This document shows, piece by piece, positions 21,771 through 30,834 of a stretch of DNA of 64,000 bases. Each line of letters begins with the position of its first letter. Within the stretch, counting starts at the first letter, position 1. This DNA is from Pelosinus fermentans JBW45. Its GTDB lineage: Bacteria; Bacillota; Negativicutes; DSM-13327. The position numbers and the translations under genes are program-made. The notes beneath the pieces are model-generated. The model saw nothing but the letters and a program-made list of their open reading frames with translations, was not told the DNA's origin and ran no database searches. The DNA lies in contig NZ_CP010978.1 of assembly GCF_000271665.2 (NCBI RefSeq), forward strand, positions 3,440,501 through 3,504,500. The letters run 5' to 3'.

Positions 21771-21787
21771 ATGCATATAAAAATATA

Positions 21788-21820
21788 AAAACTGCCTCAA
21801 ACTTTCGTCGAAGACAGTCT
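21788..21820 (-). terminator. terminator after the RpiR-family gene
   Basis: On the minus strand ACTGTCTT pairs with GAGGCAGT (two G-U pairs), followed by TTTTT. Confidence 0.6.
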
Positions 21821-21828
21821 CATTTTTC

Positions 21829-22599
21829 CTACTTTATTTTATTCTTGCGGTACAACTTATACTTTACATACCATATCTCTATCAGCAGGAAATATGGCAG
21901 CATTGACTGATACGGCGTCTTGTCCTCATCTGCCTCATAGAGCTGAAACGTCGCCGGTGTAACATATAGATTCTCTGTACTCAGGCCCGCCAATGTATTA
22001 TCATGTAATCGGGTAATCGATATAAGCGGTACATCCTTGAGCTGCAGCTTCTGCGCAAACTCCACCGCCATCGGCGTCTCACCGCTCAATGAAACAATAA
22101 TAACCAGATCATCCGGCTTCATCATCTTGGCCAACGAATGGAACTCCTCCTGCCCTCGCACCTCGTAGATCAATACATCATCAAAAAAGAAAAGTCTCTT
22201 TATCTCCTGTACAACATTACTCTGTACGTACCCCGATGCATAAGCAAATACCCGCTTGGCACCATACATGAGCCTGCTGGCACCATCATAATTGCGCTTA
22301 ACGATTTCCTTCCAGCTATGCTGATAAAAGCTTGTTATAGCTCCAAGCACATCCTGCTCATCACCAATGTTTCGTTCCTCTTCCATCTTCAATACAGCCT
22401 TCAGTTCGCCGAATCCGTCAAGGGAAAGTTTCTTGGCAAACCGTACCACGGTTGTACTTGATACGCAGCATTCCTTGGCTAAATCATGGATCGACATATG
22501 CCGGCATTTTTGTTTATGATTAAAAATATACTTCCATATCCCCATATCAGTCTGGTTCAAAGACGCTTTACGCTTATTAATTATTTCTTCTAATTTCAT
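21829..22599 (-). CDS. RpiR/MurR family regulator (GlvR-like)
   Basis: The product is 256 residues from the ATG at 22599; the TTG two codons earlier is too close to the AGGAG site. It has the N-terminal HTH of RpiR proteins (MSIHDLAKECCVSSTTVVRFAKKLSLDGFGELKA) and a C-terminal SIS sugar-phosphate domain (YASGYVQSNV.., VIIVSLSGETPMAVEFAQ). Such proteins activate maltose-PTS operons in other Firmicutes (GlvR). It sits upstream of the operon in the same direction, with inverted repeats in the gap, and probably senses maltose-6-phosphate (inference). Confidence 0.9.
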   Translation of the reverse strand: MKLEEIINKRKASLNQTDMGIWKYIFNHKQKCRHMSIHDLAKECCVSSTTVVRFAKKLSLDGFGELKAVLKMEEERNIGDEQDVLGAITSFYQHSWKEIVKRNYDGASRLMYGAKRVFAYASGYVQSNVVQEIKRLFFFDDVLIYEVRGQEEFHSLAKMMKPDDLVIIVSLSGETPMAVEFAQKLQLKDVPLISITRLHDNTLAGLSTENLYVTPATFQLYEADEDKTPYQSMLPYFLLIEIWYVKYKLYRKNKIK

Positions 22600-22740
22600 C
22601 TTCAAGCTCCTAATTTTTGAACAAATCGCAAGGACGATTCTTTTGAGTCACTCCCATCTTCTTGTCCCATGTCATCAATATTTATCCATAAACCTGAAAA
22701 ACAGTATTCTATATTTCCATTCTATTTACCATTAATATAC

Positions 22741-22777
22741 AAAACTCCTGCAAGGCAAGGTTGCTTTGCAGGAGTTT
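22741..22777 (-). terminator. terminator after amidohydrolase gene
   Basis: AAACTCCTGCAA (22742-22753) pairs with TTGCAGGAGTTT (22766-22777). Confidence 0.75.
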
Positions 22778-22904
22778 GTCGTATATTGTTTTTTGATCAG
22801 CTCCTCTTATTAGGAGTCTACAATGACTTTAGAAGAAAAAGAAGTTTTTAGGCTGAGTCTGCTATCGGCTTTTGTTGCAGAGCATTCATTAGCTTTGACA
22901 CCTG

Positions 22905-23717
22905 TCAAAGACCAAGATCATAAATCCTATTGGCGTTGTCAAAAAACACTTTGTCATGATGCTTTTCTGGAATAATATGAGCAACAAACTCAATATAATT
23001 GGAGATGTTAGCCAGCGGCCAATCTGTCCCATACAGCAGGCGGTCATAGTTGTCCAGATATTCCAGCCATACTTTTAAGAAGTTAATATAGCCGTGCTTT
23101 CTTTCAAAAAAATCCGACATGCTATCGATCCGGCCTTCCAAAATTCCCGAAAGATCGGCAGCTACATTTTCATTTTTCTCAATAACCGCAATAGCATCTA
23201 CTAGCCATGGATTACCAATATGGCACATAACAAACTGAACATGAGGATAGCGTACTGCTACCTCATCCAAAGTCATAGGATGACTGTATTTCAACAGGGC
23301 ATTGCTGGAGGCTGTCAATCCGGTATGAATGGCCACTGGTTTTTTATACTGCATTGCCAGCTGATAAAACGGGTCAACCACCGAATCGTAAATATAAAAG
23401 TGATTGTAGCCCGGATATAGCTTAATGCCCACACAGTTTTTTCTTTGCAAATGTTTTTCTACTAAATAAGCTTGCTGCACCACCTCATCCACGTTAAAGC
23501 AGGTGCTATCCAGCCCGATGCAATAGCTAAGATAGTCAGGGTAATCGTGTTCGCGGAGCTCCAGGCTCCGGTTGCCCATGACCACACCATGAACAATGTT
23601 ATGCGCAGCATATTGATCTTTCAGATGCGCACTAGTATTTTTATGGCCCGCCACTTCTGCAATCTGGTCAAAGTAAGGGTCCTGACAGAAATGGATGTGG
23701 GCATCAATAATCTTCAT
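22905..23717 (-). CDS. amidohydrolase-2 family metal-dependent hydrolase
   Basis: The 270-residue TIM-barrel protein has an N-terminal HIH metal motif (MKIIDAHIHF), His in VAIHTG and MCHIG, and the C-terminal Asp in LLYGTDWPLA, the PF04909 set. Members hydrolyse or decarboxylate small ring or acid compounds. AGGAAGGA lies upstream. It stands next to a LysR remnant, suggesting a former regulated catabolic unit. No specific substrate can be given. Confidence 0.85.
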   Translation of the reverse strand: MKIIDAHIHFCQDPYFDQIAEVAGHKNTSAHLKDQYAAHNIVHGVVMGNRSLELREHDYPDYLSYCIGLDSTCFNVDEVVQQAYLVEKHLQRKNCVGIKLYPGYNHFYIYDSVVDPFYQLAMQYKKPVAIHTGLTASSNALLKYSHPMTLDEVAVRYPHVQFVMCHIGNPWLVDAIAVIEKNENVAADLSGILEGRIDSMSDFFERKHGYINFLKVWLEYLDNYDRLLYGTDWPLANISNYIEFVAHIIPEKHHDKVFFDNANRIYDLGL

Positions 23718-23937
23718 TGGGCATTAGTCCTTCCTCAAATGTTTTCTTTTGCGTATATTCCTATCCTACATTATCTGCAGCCTATCTTTTAAAGAATAAC
23801 CCATATATATTCTTATCATACCATCGTATACTGCTAATGAGAAGTAGTATCATACAGCATTTTTTACAGGTACATTGCTTTTTCCTGCCCCTTGTCTTAT
23901 CCTGCACTTATATACTGGAGGCAATTGGATTTTATTA

Positions 23938-24165
23938 TCAGTCCCTGTTGCCAAATAAATATTCTCGCGTCGTGCCTAAGAAAGATTGAAGGGTTGGTGA
24001 TATCCATTTATCTTTGTGATACAACATCTGTACTTTGTAATTGGGAATAGGCCCATCCCAGCAGATAGCATGAATTCGACCTTCTGCTAATTCTTTTTCA
24101 ACTGTAAACCTAGGCAGCATGGAAATTCCTAGACCAAGCATGATCCGTGGATAACTGCCGTAGTG
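23938..24165 (-). pseudogene. LysR regulator remnant (C-terminal effector domain)
   Basis: About 75 residues, HYGSYPRIMLGLGISMLPRF to WISPTLQSFLG, match the end of a LysR substrate-binding domain. A stop codon (24166-24168) closes the frame upstream, and the helix-turn-helix and first two thirds are gone. It lies upstream of the amidohydrolase on the same strand. Confidence 0.75.
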
Positions 24166-24234
24166 TTAAAAATCTAATGGGTTTTTACCCACCGTATAGT
24201 AATACAAATTAGCATGAGTTGAATTGCGGATAAA

Positions 24235-24270
24235 AATAGGCATTAGTCAATATTTTGACCAATGCCTATT
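24235..24270. repeat. dispersed palindrome, copy 3
   Basis: AATAGGCATTAGTCA..TGACCAATGCCTATT carries paired (compensatory) changes relative to the copy at 6290-6325, which keep the stem. It follows the C_GCAxxG gene and probably terminates it. Confidence 0.8.
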
Positions 24271-24316
24271 ATGACTTACCAGTTTTCATAATGGGGTATT
24301 TCCAGTCTTTTATTTA

Positions 24317-24739
24317 CTATCTCATTTTTCTCTCCAAATATTCAACAGTAAATTGTACAGCTTGATTTGTTAGTCCCTCACATAAATGTGGTGGATTATC
24401 TGGCTTAAAACCTTGTGGGCGCAATTGTTTGCATGATAAGCTACCAAATTTCCCTTCAAATTCTTGTGCAAAGCAATAACATACATTAATTATTTCTTCT
24501 GCCGGTACCCCTTTCTCTTTTCCCAAAATACCAATCAACATCAAAGAGCCTTCTACCAAGCCACACTGTGCGCCAAAGCCGCCAGCACCATGCATACCGA
24601 TAGCAGAATGAATTACTTGCCTATCTAAATTTATTTCATATAACTCCGACAATGTATTTAGCATGGTTGTCGCACAATTAACATTTTCACGCCAATAATA
24701 GTCAGATACTCTTTCCTTAATATATTCCTCTATTTTCAT
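24317..24739 (-). CDS. C_GCAxxG_C_C family redox protein
   Basis: The 140-residue product carries the family pattern: NCATTML, then GMHGAGGFGAQCGLVEGSLM, VCYCFAQEFEGKFGSLSCKQL, and a final CEGL. Such small cysteine-rich proteins are putative electron carriers, often beside oxidoreductases, and their exact role is unknown. GAGGGATGTGGA precedes the ATG. It follows the NIPSNAP gene by 25 nt, with the Lrp-type regulator as the first gene of the set. Confidence 0.87.
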   Translation of the reverse strand: MKIEEYIKERVSDYYWRENVNCATTMLNTLSELYEINLDRQVIHSAIGMHGAGGFGAQCGLVEGSLMLIGILGKEKGVPAEEIINVCYCFAQEFEGKFGSLSCKQLRPQGFKPDNPPHLCEGLTNQAVQFTVEYLERKMR

Positions 24740-24764
24740 TCCACATCCCTCACTAAATGAATCA

Positions 24765-25070
24765 CTATTTAAATACAGGCTTTAAAAAACTGCGTTCATA
24801 ACTCAAAATACAGCGAGTTGTTTCTGCAAAATCAAAAGCAATCTTGCATGCATCATCAGTTTTAATAATTTCTCTATATCGCTCATATTCAGCAAGACTT
24901 GGGAAGCTAAATAAAGCATAAGCAACATTGTTTGCTCCTTCATGGGGCAAAAAGTATCCATGATGAACACCACCTAGTTTATTTACAAGTGGTATCCACA
25001 TCTTTCCGTATTCTTCAAACTCTGCGACTTTATAAGGATCAATAATATATCGCAAATAACAAGTAACCAT
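24765..25070 (-). CDS. NIPSNAP family protein
   Basis: The 101-residue product has the compact ferredoxin-like NIPSNAP fold pattern (LRYIIDPYKVAEFEEYGKMW, HHGYFLPHEGANNVAYALFSFPSLAEYERYR). The function of the family is not well defined. A GGGGGA site precedes the ATG. It lies between an Lrp-type regulator and a C_GCAxxG protein and is probably co-transcribed with both. Confidence 0.85.
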   Translation of the reverse strand: MVTCYLRYIIDPYKVAEFEEYGKMWIPLVNKLGGVHHGYFLPHEGANNVAYALFSFPSLAEYERYREIIKTDDACKIAFDFAETTRCILSYERSFLKPVFK

Positions 25071-25112
25071 TAATTAGTCCCCCTTTTTAAATTTGAGAAT
25101 GCCTGGGATTCA

Positions 25113-25544
25113 TTATAAAACAGTATCAATAACAAAGGTTGTTGATGTTTCTATTATCCCATCAAATTTCCAAACACGATCTAGTATCTTTGTCGTATCT
25201 TCCGGTGATGAAATTCTCGTTTTTAATAGCACACACCATTCTCCTGCCAGACGGTGACACTCCTCTACGACTACTCCGTCCATGTCCAAGCCAGCTATTT
25301 CTTCCGCAATTTTGGCAAAATAGCTTCCGTTTATTTTTAGAAATATTAAGCATCGGATACAGGGTGTAACTTTTCGCCAATCAATTAATGCCTTATACCC
25401 AGTTATTATCCCCTCTTGTTCTAAATTCTCAATCCGTTTATGTATAGCTGGTCTAGACAGGTGTAATCTTTTAGCAATTTCTTCGTGACTAACTCTACCA
25501 TTTTGTTCTAGAATTTTAATAATCTCTTTATCAATATGATCCAT
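25113..25544 (-). CDS. Lrp/AsnC family regulator
   Basis: The 143-residue product has an N-terminal HTH (DHIDKEIIKILEQNGRVSHEEIAKRLHLSRPAIHKRIENLEQEGIITGYKALID) and a C-terminal RAM effector domain. Proteins of this kind respond to amino acids. It is the first gene of a set with the NIPSNAP and C_GCAxxG genes, and a LysE-type exporter gene lies upstream on the same strand. Confidence 0.92.
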   Translation of the reverse strand: MDHIDKEIIKILEQNGRVSHEEIAKRLHLSRPAIHKRIENLEQEGIITGYKALIDWRKVTPCIRCLIFLKINGSYFAKIAEEIAGLDMDGVVVEECHRLAGEWCVLLKTRISSPEDTTKILDRVWKFDGIIETSTTFVIDTVL

Positions 25545-25897
25545 AAGTATCCTCCTCGTATAATTGTATCACATTTCATCTCATTGCAAACTATAAGTAA
25601 TTATTTATAGAAAATATTCTACTAATAGTAATCAAATCCCTCTAATAATCTATTTTCATTTCATTAAAGTAGTAAAATGGCAATAAAATAGTTAATCTTC
25701 ATTACGATTCGTAAAAAACCGCAGAAATTATTACGTTTCTTTATACCAAAATCCAGGATTTCGCAAAAATGCTTGAAATCCTGGATTTTTTAGTCATATT
25801 ATACTCATACATGCGGGTTGAGTTTTAATGACAGCCTACCTTTGAATGATATCGTCTAACGTCTTTAAGTCCATTACCTTAATAATGCAGCTTAGTT
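25545..25897. other. intergenic stretch with one hairpin
   Basis: No gene is seen. The only clear structure is the terminator at 25748-25791, placed after the LysE-type gene on the minus strand. Confidence 0.5.
25748..25791. terminator. terminator hairpin
   Basis: AAAATCCAGGATTTC (25748-25762) and GAAATCCTGGATTTTT (25775-25790) flank a short loop; T- and A-runs on both sides make it usable in either direction. Confidence 0.75.
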
Positions 25898-26524
25898 TCA
25901 TCGTTCAACCGTTAAAATTTTTACCCCCAAAAGCAAATAAATTCCTCCGCATACTTTGTTCATCATATGAGTCGCTCGACTTCTTTGCCGAAGGAAATTT
26001 GTCATACCAGATGAGAAAAAAACGAGTAGTAAGCACCAAAGAGTACCGGTTATTACGAAAGTTACTCCAAGGAGTATAAAAGGTAAAATACCATAGCTAT
26101 TCTCTAAGACAATAAACTGGGGAAGAAAGGACAGAAAAAAAAGGGCAACCTTGGGATTGAGTACACTGGTTAGAAGCCCCTGCAAATATAGATCTTGATT
26201 AGACATGACTTCTCCATTAGGTGAAACCAGCGTACTATTTTTTGCAAGTAAAGTAGTGATACCTAAATAAGCAAGATAGAAAGCACCGGCTATTTTGACA
26301 ATGGTAAATACAAAATAAGATTGAGCTAGGATGACAGATAATCCCAATGCAGCAAGTAAGGTATGAACTAAACCTCCTGAACTAATACCTAATGCAGAAT
26401 AAATACCCGCCCTACGACCTTGTGATATACTGCGACTTAAAACATATATGGTATCGGGTCCAGGAGTTAGATTCAGTATGATACCCGCAAGTAAGAACAT
26501 CTCATAGTGAACGATTCCAAACAT
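25898..26524 (-). CDS. LysE/RhtB family amino-acid exporter
   Basis: The product is 208 residues from the ATG at 26524 (AGGAGGA 7-8 nt upstream; an ATG two codons earlier is too close). About six membrane segments and the family motif GIILNLTPGPDTIYVLSRSISQGRRAGIYSALGISSGGL are clear. It exports amino acids or homoserine lactones in known members. The Lrp-type gene downstream is a natural regulator candidate. Confidence 0.9.
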   Translation of the reverse strand: MFGIVHYEMFLLAGIILNLTPGPDTIYVLSRSISQGRRAGIYSALGISSGGLVHTLLAALGLSVILAQSYFVFTIVKIAGAFYLAYLGITTLLAKNSTLVSPNGEVMSNQDLYLQGLLTSVLNPKVALFFLSFLPQFIVLENSYGILPFILLGVTFVITGTLWCLLLVFFSSGMTNFLRQRSRATHMMNKVCGGIYLLLGVKILTVER

Positions 26525-26540
26525 GATCATTCCTCCTTTA

Positions 26541-26759
26541 TCACTTCTTTACTTTATTCTCTGTACAGCCCGCAATAAATGATCGTACACCCATGCAATA
26601 CCCAGAAATCATATCGTTCATTTTACCGAGTAATTGATTCTTTTCGATATACCATGCCTTCACTTGCTCAATAGCGAGGGGACATTGTAGCCAATGTCTT
26701 TTCTGGTTATAACACCCAGGGAAATTAGGACAGATTATTGGAATAATATTATCAAACAA
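26541..26759 (-). CDS. small cysteine-rich hypothetical protein
   Basis: The 72-residue frame has cysteines in CPNFPGCYNQKRHWLQCP and later GYC and AGC, a possible metal site. It stops 10 nt before the LysE gene ribosome site, so it may be a leader gene of that exporter. The start is only a TTG with no clear ribosome site, and the promoter would lie inside the divergent GT9 gene. It could also be a gene remnant. Confidence 0.35.
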   Translation of the reverse strand: MFDNIIPIICPNFPGCYNQKRHWLQCPLAIEQVKAWYIEKNQLLGKMNDMISGYCMGVRSFIAGCTENKVKK

Positions 26760-26769
26760 TCTTGGCGGG

Positions 26770-27807
26770 GTGATATATTTGTTGCTAGATCAATTTCTTA
26801 GTCATCAAAAGTTACCAAGAATCCTAATCCTTCGTTTAAGTTCTATTGGTGATGTCCTGCAGGCTTCACCCGTCGCTCGTGAACTCCGAAAGGCTTTCCC
26901 TTCTGCATATATATCTTGGCTGGTAGAGTCGAAATCACAAGAAGTCATTCAAGATAACAGTAATATTGACAGCATTTTTGTATGGCCTCGCAAGGAGTGG
27001 AACGACGAGGCCAGAAAAGCAGGCGACTATCATGCTTTAGTCAAAAAAACTCTAGCCTTCGTTAAGCAAATACGAAAGGAGAAGTTTCAGGTCAGTATTG
27101 ATCTGCACGGAATGCTTAGAAGTGGGTTACTAGGCTATCTCAGTGGTGCTAAATACCGACTATGTTTACCCAACCCTCCGGAGCATGCCGAATACTTTGC
27201 TAATGTTAAAGTGAAGACTGAAAATTTTCCTACCGTGTTCTCACGGTATTTGAGTGTTCTAAAAGAATTCGGCATTCATAGGACTGAGCCCGAAATGGAA
27301 ATGCAGATTTCATTATGCGACGAACGATTTGCTATGGAATTTATGGCGAATCACGGTCTTAAGGAGAGAGGTTTCTTTATACTTAATCCTGCGACAAGTC
27401 AGCCAGATAAATGCTGGCCTACAGCTAAATTCGCAAAGTTAGGAGATATGCTGGTAGACACATACCAGTTGCCAATACTAATCTCTGGGGCTAAAAGCGA
27501 TCGCCCTCTTACTAAAAAGATTATAGCTGGAATGAGACATAAACCCATCGATGTTACCGGATTAGTCAATCTAAAGCAGCTAGGAGCCATAACAAAACAA
27601 GCACGTACATTTATCTCCGGTGATACAGGCCCCCTCTATATTGCTCAAGCAGTGGGAACGCCTACTGTTGCTATATTTGGGCCGACTAATGCCAACTACT
27701 ATAGCTTAGGAAATAAAAATCATATTTTCATTCAGGGAAGGGATGCACGCACGAATAATGTAACTACTATTGAACTTTATCGTGCCGTAAGACAGTTAAT
27801 GCTTTAA
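26770..27807 (+). CDS. glycosyltransferase family 9 (heptosyltransferase-like)
   Basis: The product is up to 345 residues. Motifs are RILILRLSSIGDVLQASPVARELRKAFP at the N-terminus, the DLHGMLRSG loop, and FISGDTGPLYIAQAVGTPTVAIFGPT in the nucleotide-sugar domain. GT9 enzymes add heptoses to LPS core, which fits a diderm. The start is uncertain: GTG at 26770, or TTG at 26779 with GGCGGGG 8 nt upstream; the second looks better. Confidence 0.9.
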   Translation: MIYLLLDQFLSHQKLPRILILRLSSIGDVLQASPVARELRKAFPSAYISWLVESKSQEVIQDNSNIDSIFVWPRKEWNDEARKAGDYHALVKKTLAFVKQIRKEKFQVSIDLHGMLRSGLLGYLSGAKYRLCLPNPPEHAEYFANVKVKTENFPTVFSRYLSVLKEFGIHRTEPEMEMQISLCDERFAMEFMANHGLKERGFFILNPATSQPDKCWPTAKFAKLGDMLVDTYQLPILISGAKSDRPLTKKIIAGMRHKPIDVTGLVNLKQLGAITKQARTFISGDTGPLYIAQAVGTPTVAIFGPTNANYYSLGNKNHIFIQGRDARTNNVTTIELYRAVRQLML

Positions 27808-27919
27808 AAGTATTTACTAACTCACTTTCGCCGAGAAAAGGAGATGACATTTTATCGATGCTTAAGGATCTGTTTAACAAAACCTTGCAGAAAATAATGG
27901 AAGCCGAGATGGATACAAA

Positions 27920-28963
27920 TTACTCACCGTCACCACCAAGGAAACTACCCAGACCACCAAGTATGGTGCCTCCTAGAACAGCCTTGCCAAGCACACTTCC
28001 TTCCTCTCTACTTCCGCCTCTCTGCGGCGCTGCTGCCAACATCCGCCCAGCCAATCGAGAAAAGGGCAGTGACTGCAGCCAAATTTTCCCTGGGCCTTGT
28101 AAAACGGCAAAGAACAATCCTTCGCCGCCAAACAAAGAACTCTTGATATTTCCCGCTTGTTGAATATCGAACTGAACACTAGGCTCAAAAGCTACAATAC
28201 ATCCAGTATCAACGTGTAATACTTCACCCGACTGAAGTTGACGCTCGACAATAGTACCACCAGCATGCATAAACGAGAGACCATCACCCTCAAGTTTCTG
28301 CATGATAAACCCTTCACCGCCGAACAATCCTGTCATGATTTTACGTTGAAAATAAATCCCTACTGAAACACCTTTTGCTGCACATAAAAAACTGTCTTTC
28401 TGACAAATTATAGAACCGCCAAGTTGCGCTAGATGCATCGGAATGATGTTGCCGGGATAGGGCGCGCCGAAAGCGACTTTAGCTTTGTTATAACCACGGT
28501 GAGTAAAAACAGTCATAAACAGACTCTCGCCTGTCAGCAATCGTTTACCAGCACCCACTAGCTTATCAAACAAGCCTCCTTGGCTGCTTTTAGCCGATCC
28601 ATCGCCAAAAATAGTATCCATTTCTACGGCGCTGTCTTTGTACATCATGGCTCCAGCTTCCGCTATCACGCTTTCACCAGGATCAAGTTCCACTTCGACA
28701 AACTGCATCTCAGTGCCAAATATCTTATAGTCCACTTCATCAGAAGTGCGAGTACGTATAGTCGTAGGAAGCACACTGCGTACTGGCGGACCAGATGCAT
28801 TAGATGATGCTGCCGCTAATTCAGCTATTTTTTCAATGGGAATCCACTCAGGAAATCCTTCCCTCCAAGCAAGACCATTAGAATTCGCTTTTGCATAGCT
28901 CCTTGCTTGAGTCGCGGTCAGCGGGCCAAATTGCTTACCGTCATAATCTAAGTACCACTCCAT
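27920..28963 (-). CDS. AIM24/TIGR00266 family protein with N-terminal GYF_2 domain
   Basis: The 347-residue product has a GYF-like domain (residues 1-55: MEWYLDYDGKQFGPLTATQA.., GLAWREGFPEWIPI) fused to an AIM24 beta-helix domain (about 75-315, with DPGESVIAEAGAMMY and GGLFDKLVGAGKRLLTGESLF). AIM24 proteins are named for a mitochondrial biogenesis factor and their bacterial role is unclear. The C-terminus is glycine-rich. The GGAGGG site lies directly after a 7.5-copy 8-bp tandem repeat, so expression may vary with repeat number. Confidence 0.9.
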   Translation of the reverse strand: MEWYLDYDGKQFGPLTATQARSYAKANSNGLAWREGFPEWIPIEKIAELAAASSNASGPPVRSVLPTTIRTRTSDEVDYKIFGTEMQFVEVELDPGESVIAEAGAMMYKDSAVEMDTIFGDGSAKSSQGGLFDKLVGAGKRLLTGESLFMTVFTHRGYNKAKVAFGAPYPGNIIPMHLAQLGGSIICQKDSFLCAAKGVSVGIYFQRKIMTGLFGGEGFIMQKLEGDGLSFMHAGGTIVERQLQSGEVLHVDTGCIVAFEPSVQFDIQQAGNIKSSLFGGEGLFFAVLQGPGKIWLQSLPFSRLAGRMLAAAPQRGGSREEGSVLGKAVLGGTILGGLGSFLGGDGE

Positions 28964-28974
28964 TTCTATTCCCT

Positions 28975-29034
28975 CCTATTTTCCTATTTTCCTATTTTCC
29001 TATTTTCCTATTTTCCTATTTTCCTATTTTCCTA
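28975..29034. repeat. 8-bp tandem repeat (TTTTCCTA)7.5 before the AIM24 gene
   Basis: Seven exact units at 28979-29034, preceded by a half unit at 28975-28978, read as TAGGAAAA on the transcribed strand. The array ends at the ribosome site and lies 12 nt from the start codon. Such arrays can change length by slippage. Confidence 0.92.
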
Positions 29035-29111
29035 CTATTATATGGCAAAAAACGTAAGGGAGCAAAAAAAATCAATTCGTTTTTTTATACGACTCTTTTT
29101 TGCATTATAAA

Positions 29112-30188
29112 TTAATTCTTTTTCATGGCATAAATAGCAGATACAACGGCATCACCAACTTCATTCGTCTTAGCTTTTCCTCCCAAATCCGGCGTCAAGC
29201 ATTCATTCTTAACTAATACTTGTTCGATCGCTGTTAAAACGATTTTTCCCCATTCTTCCTGTCCAAAAAAGTCAAGCATTTGACTAACTGACCAAATGGA
29301 AGCTATAGGATTGGCAATGGCTTTTCCAGCAATATCAGGCGCAGAGCCATGAATTGGTTCAAACATAGAAGGATATTTACGTTCTGGGTTCAAATTTGCA
29401 CCGGCTGCCAGACCCATACCACCAGTAATGGCAGCTCCTAAATCGGTAAGTATATCGCCGAAAAGATTAGAGGTCACGACAATCTGAAAGCGCCCAGGAT
29501 CTTTTACAAAAAACATGCTGGCTGCATCAACCAGATAGGAATAGGTTTTTACATCCGGATATTCTTTGCTAACTTCTACAAATACCTGATCCCAAAAGAC
29601 CATGGAATAATTTAAAGCATTGGCTTTACTAATGCTCGTGAGTGTTTTTCCTGTTTTCCGGGCTAACTCATAAGCATAACGGATAACACGTTCTGTTCCT
29701 TTACGCGAGAAAACCCCAGTTTGTAAAACTACTTCCTCAGGTTTGCCTTTAAATAACCAATCGCCTGCCCCTGCATATTCTCCTTCACTGTTTTCGCGAA
29801 CGACAAGCATATCGATTTGGCCTGGCTGGACACCATTTAAAGGACAAGGCGCACCTTTTAACAATTGAATCGGCCGCAAATTGATATACTGATCAAAGCC
29901 TTTTCTGATCCTTAACAACAAATCCCACAGAGAAATATGATCTGGAACGCCGGGGTAACCAACAGCTCCTAAATAGATGGCGTCAAACTCCTGCAAACAA
30001 TCCATGCCAGCATCGTCCATCATTTTCCCATGTTTAAGGTAGTACTCGCAGCCCCAGGAAAAGGTTACAAAATCAAATGAAAATGTTCCGTCTAGTTTTG
30101 CCACTTCTTTCAATACTTTTATACCTTCAGCCAATACTTCTGGGCCAATTCCATCACCAGGAATAACGGCAACTTTATACGTCTTCAT
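29112..30188 (-). CDS. tartrate/D-malate dehydrogenase-type isopropylmalate dehydrogenase homologue
   Basis: The 358-residue product shows the decarboxylating 3-hydroxyacid dehydrogenase signature: VIPGDGIGPEV, the substrate loop LWDLLLRIRKGFDQYINLRP, RENSEGEYAGAG, and NLFGDILTDLGAAITGGMGLAAGANLNPE. The LLLRIRKGFDQY loop is that of TtuC/DmlA enzymes rather than LeuB. It oxidises tartrate or D-malate with NAD+ in those members. GGGGGAG precedes the ATG. A MarR gene upstream on the same strand may regulate it. Confidence 0.88.
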   Translation of the reverse strand: MKTYKVAVIPGDGIGPEVLAEGIKVLKEVAKLDGTFSFDFVTFSWGCEYYLKHGKMMDDAGMDCLQEFDAIYLGAVGYPGVPDHISLWDLLLRIRKGFDQYINLRPIQLLKGAPCPLNGVQPGQIDMLVVRENSEGEYAGAGDWLFKGKPEEVVLQTGVFSRKGTERVIRYAYELARKTGKTLTSISKANALNYSMVFWDQVFVEVSKEYPDVKTYSYLVDAASMFFVKDPGRFQIVVTSNLFGDILTDLGAAITGGMGLAAGANLNPERKYPSMFEPIHGSAPDIAGKAIANPIASIWSVSQMLDFFGQEEWGKIVLTAIEQVLVKNECLTPDLGGKAKTNEVGDAVVSAIYAMKKN

Positions 30189-30292
30189 GCTAACTCCCCC
30201 TATTTAGTAAGTTTTAGCCTATTAGAAGTATCACTATGTAAATCAACAATTTTCAAAGCTATTCCCCCAATTAAATATTGTATATACCATCT

Positions 30293-30748
30293 TCATTCTC
30301 GTTCTTCTTTGAAATTCTTTAGTTCTTTCCAATCCTGTTCAATATTTTCACGCATTTTCTTTAACAATTGAAATGCGGCTTCTTTTTCCTCTAAATTAAA
30401 TCCATTAAAGCAGCTTTCAATATTCTGATTCTCTTCTTGAATGATATAGGAATAAGCCTCCTTAGCTTTTGCTGAAGGAAAAAGATGCCACATCCGTTTA
30501 TCATCATTACCACGTTCTCTTCGCACATAGTTCTCATCCATCAACTTTTGAACCGCCTTGGTTGTTGTTGCTTTGTCCACTTTCAATATATTAGAAAGTT
30601 CAACCAAATTAACACCAGGGCACTCGCAAATACGAGTCAGGAAAATAAATTGCCCTCTTTGTAATTTTATTTCTCGGAATTTTATATCACTAATGGACTG
30701 AATGCAGCGTGCGAGCATTCCAACTTCCCTTAAGACCTCATTTTTCAA
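30293..30748 (-). CDS. MarR family regulator
   Basis: The product is about 151 residues with HTH LVELSNILKVDKATTTKAVQKLMDENYVRRERGNDDKRMWHL. The start is uncertain: TTG at 30748 lacks a close ribosome site, while a CTG four codons upstream sits just after GGGGGA. Inverted repeats in the upstream gap are candidate operators. The dehydrogenase gene lies 104 nt downstream. Confidence 0.87.
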   Translation of the reverse strand: MKNEVLREVGMLARCIQSISDIKFREIKLQRGQFIFLTRICECPGVNLVELSNILKVDKATTTKAVQKLMDENYVRRERGNDDKRMWHLFPSAKAKEAYSYIIQEENQNIESCFNGFNLEEKEAAFQLLKKMRENIEQDWKELKNFKEERE

Positions 30749-30777
30749 TTTGTTAATCAGTCATTCCCCCATTACTA

Positions 30778-30834
30778 AATTAGTTATTATTTCACTAATT
30801 ATAACTATATAATTCTTTAGTTGAAATATCAACT
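30778..30834. promoter_or_regulatory. candidate MarR operators
   Basis: Two short inverted repeats lie just upstream of the MarR gene: AATTAGT/ACTAATT (30778-30784, 30794-30800) and AGTTGA-AATA-TCAACT (30819-30834). Confidence 0.45.

Noticed and set aside
27858-28163. Plus-strand frame of 101 codons with an AGGAG nearby
   Set aside because: Most of it is antisense to the AIM24 gene and is Pro/Ser-rich by reading Gly codons backward.
28975-29034. CRISPR-like array
   Set aside because: The units are 8 bp and directly tandem without spacers. No CRISPR array was seen anywhere in the window.
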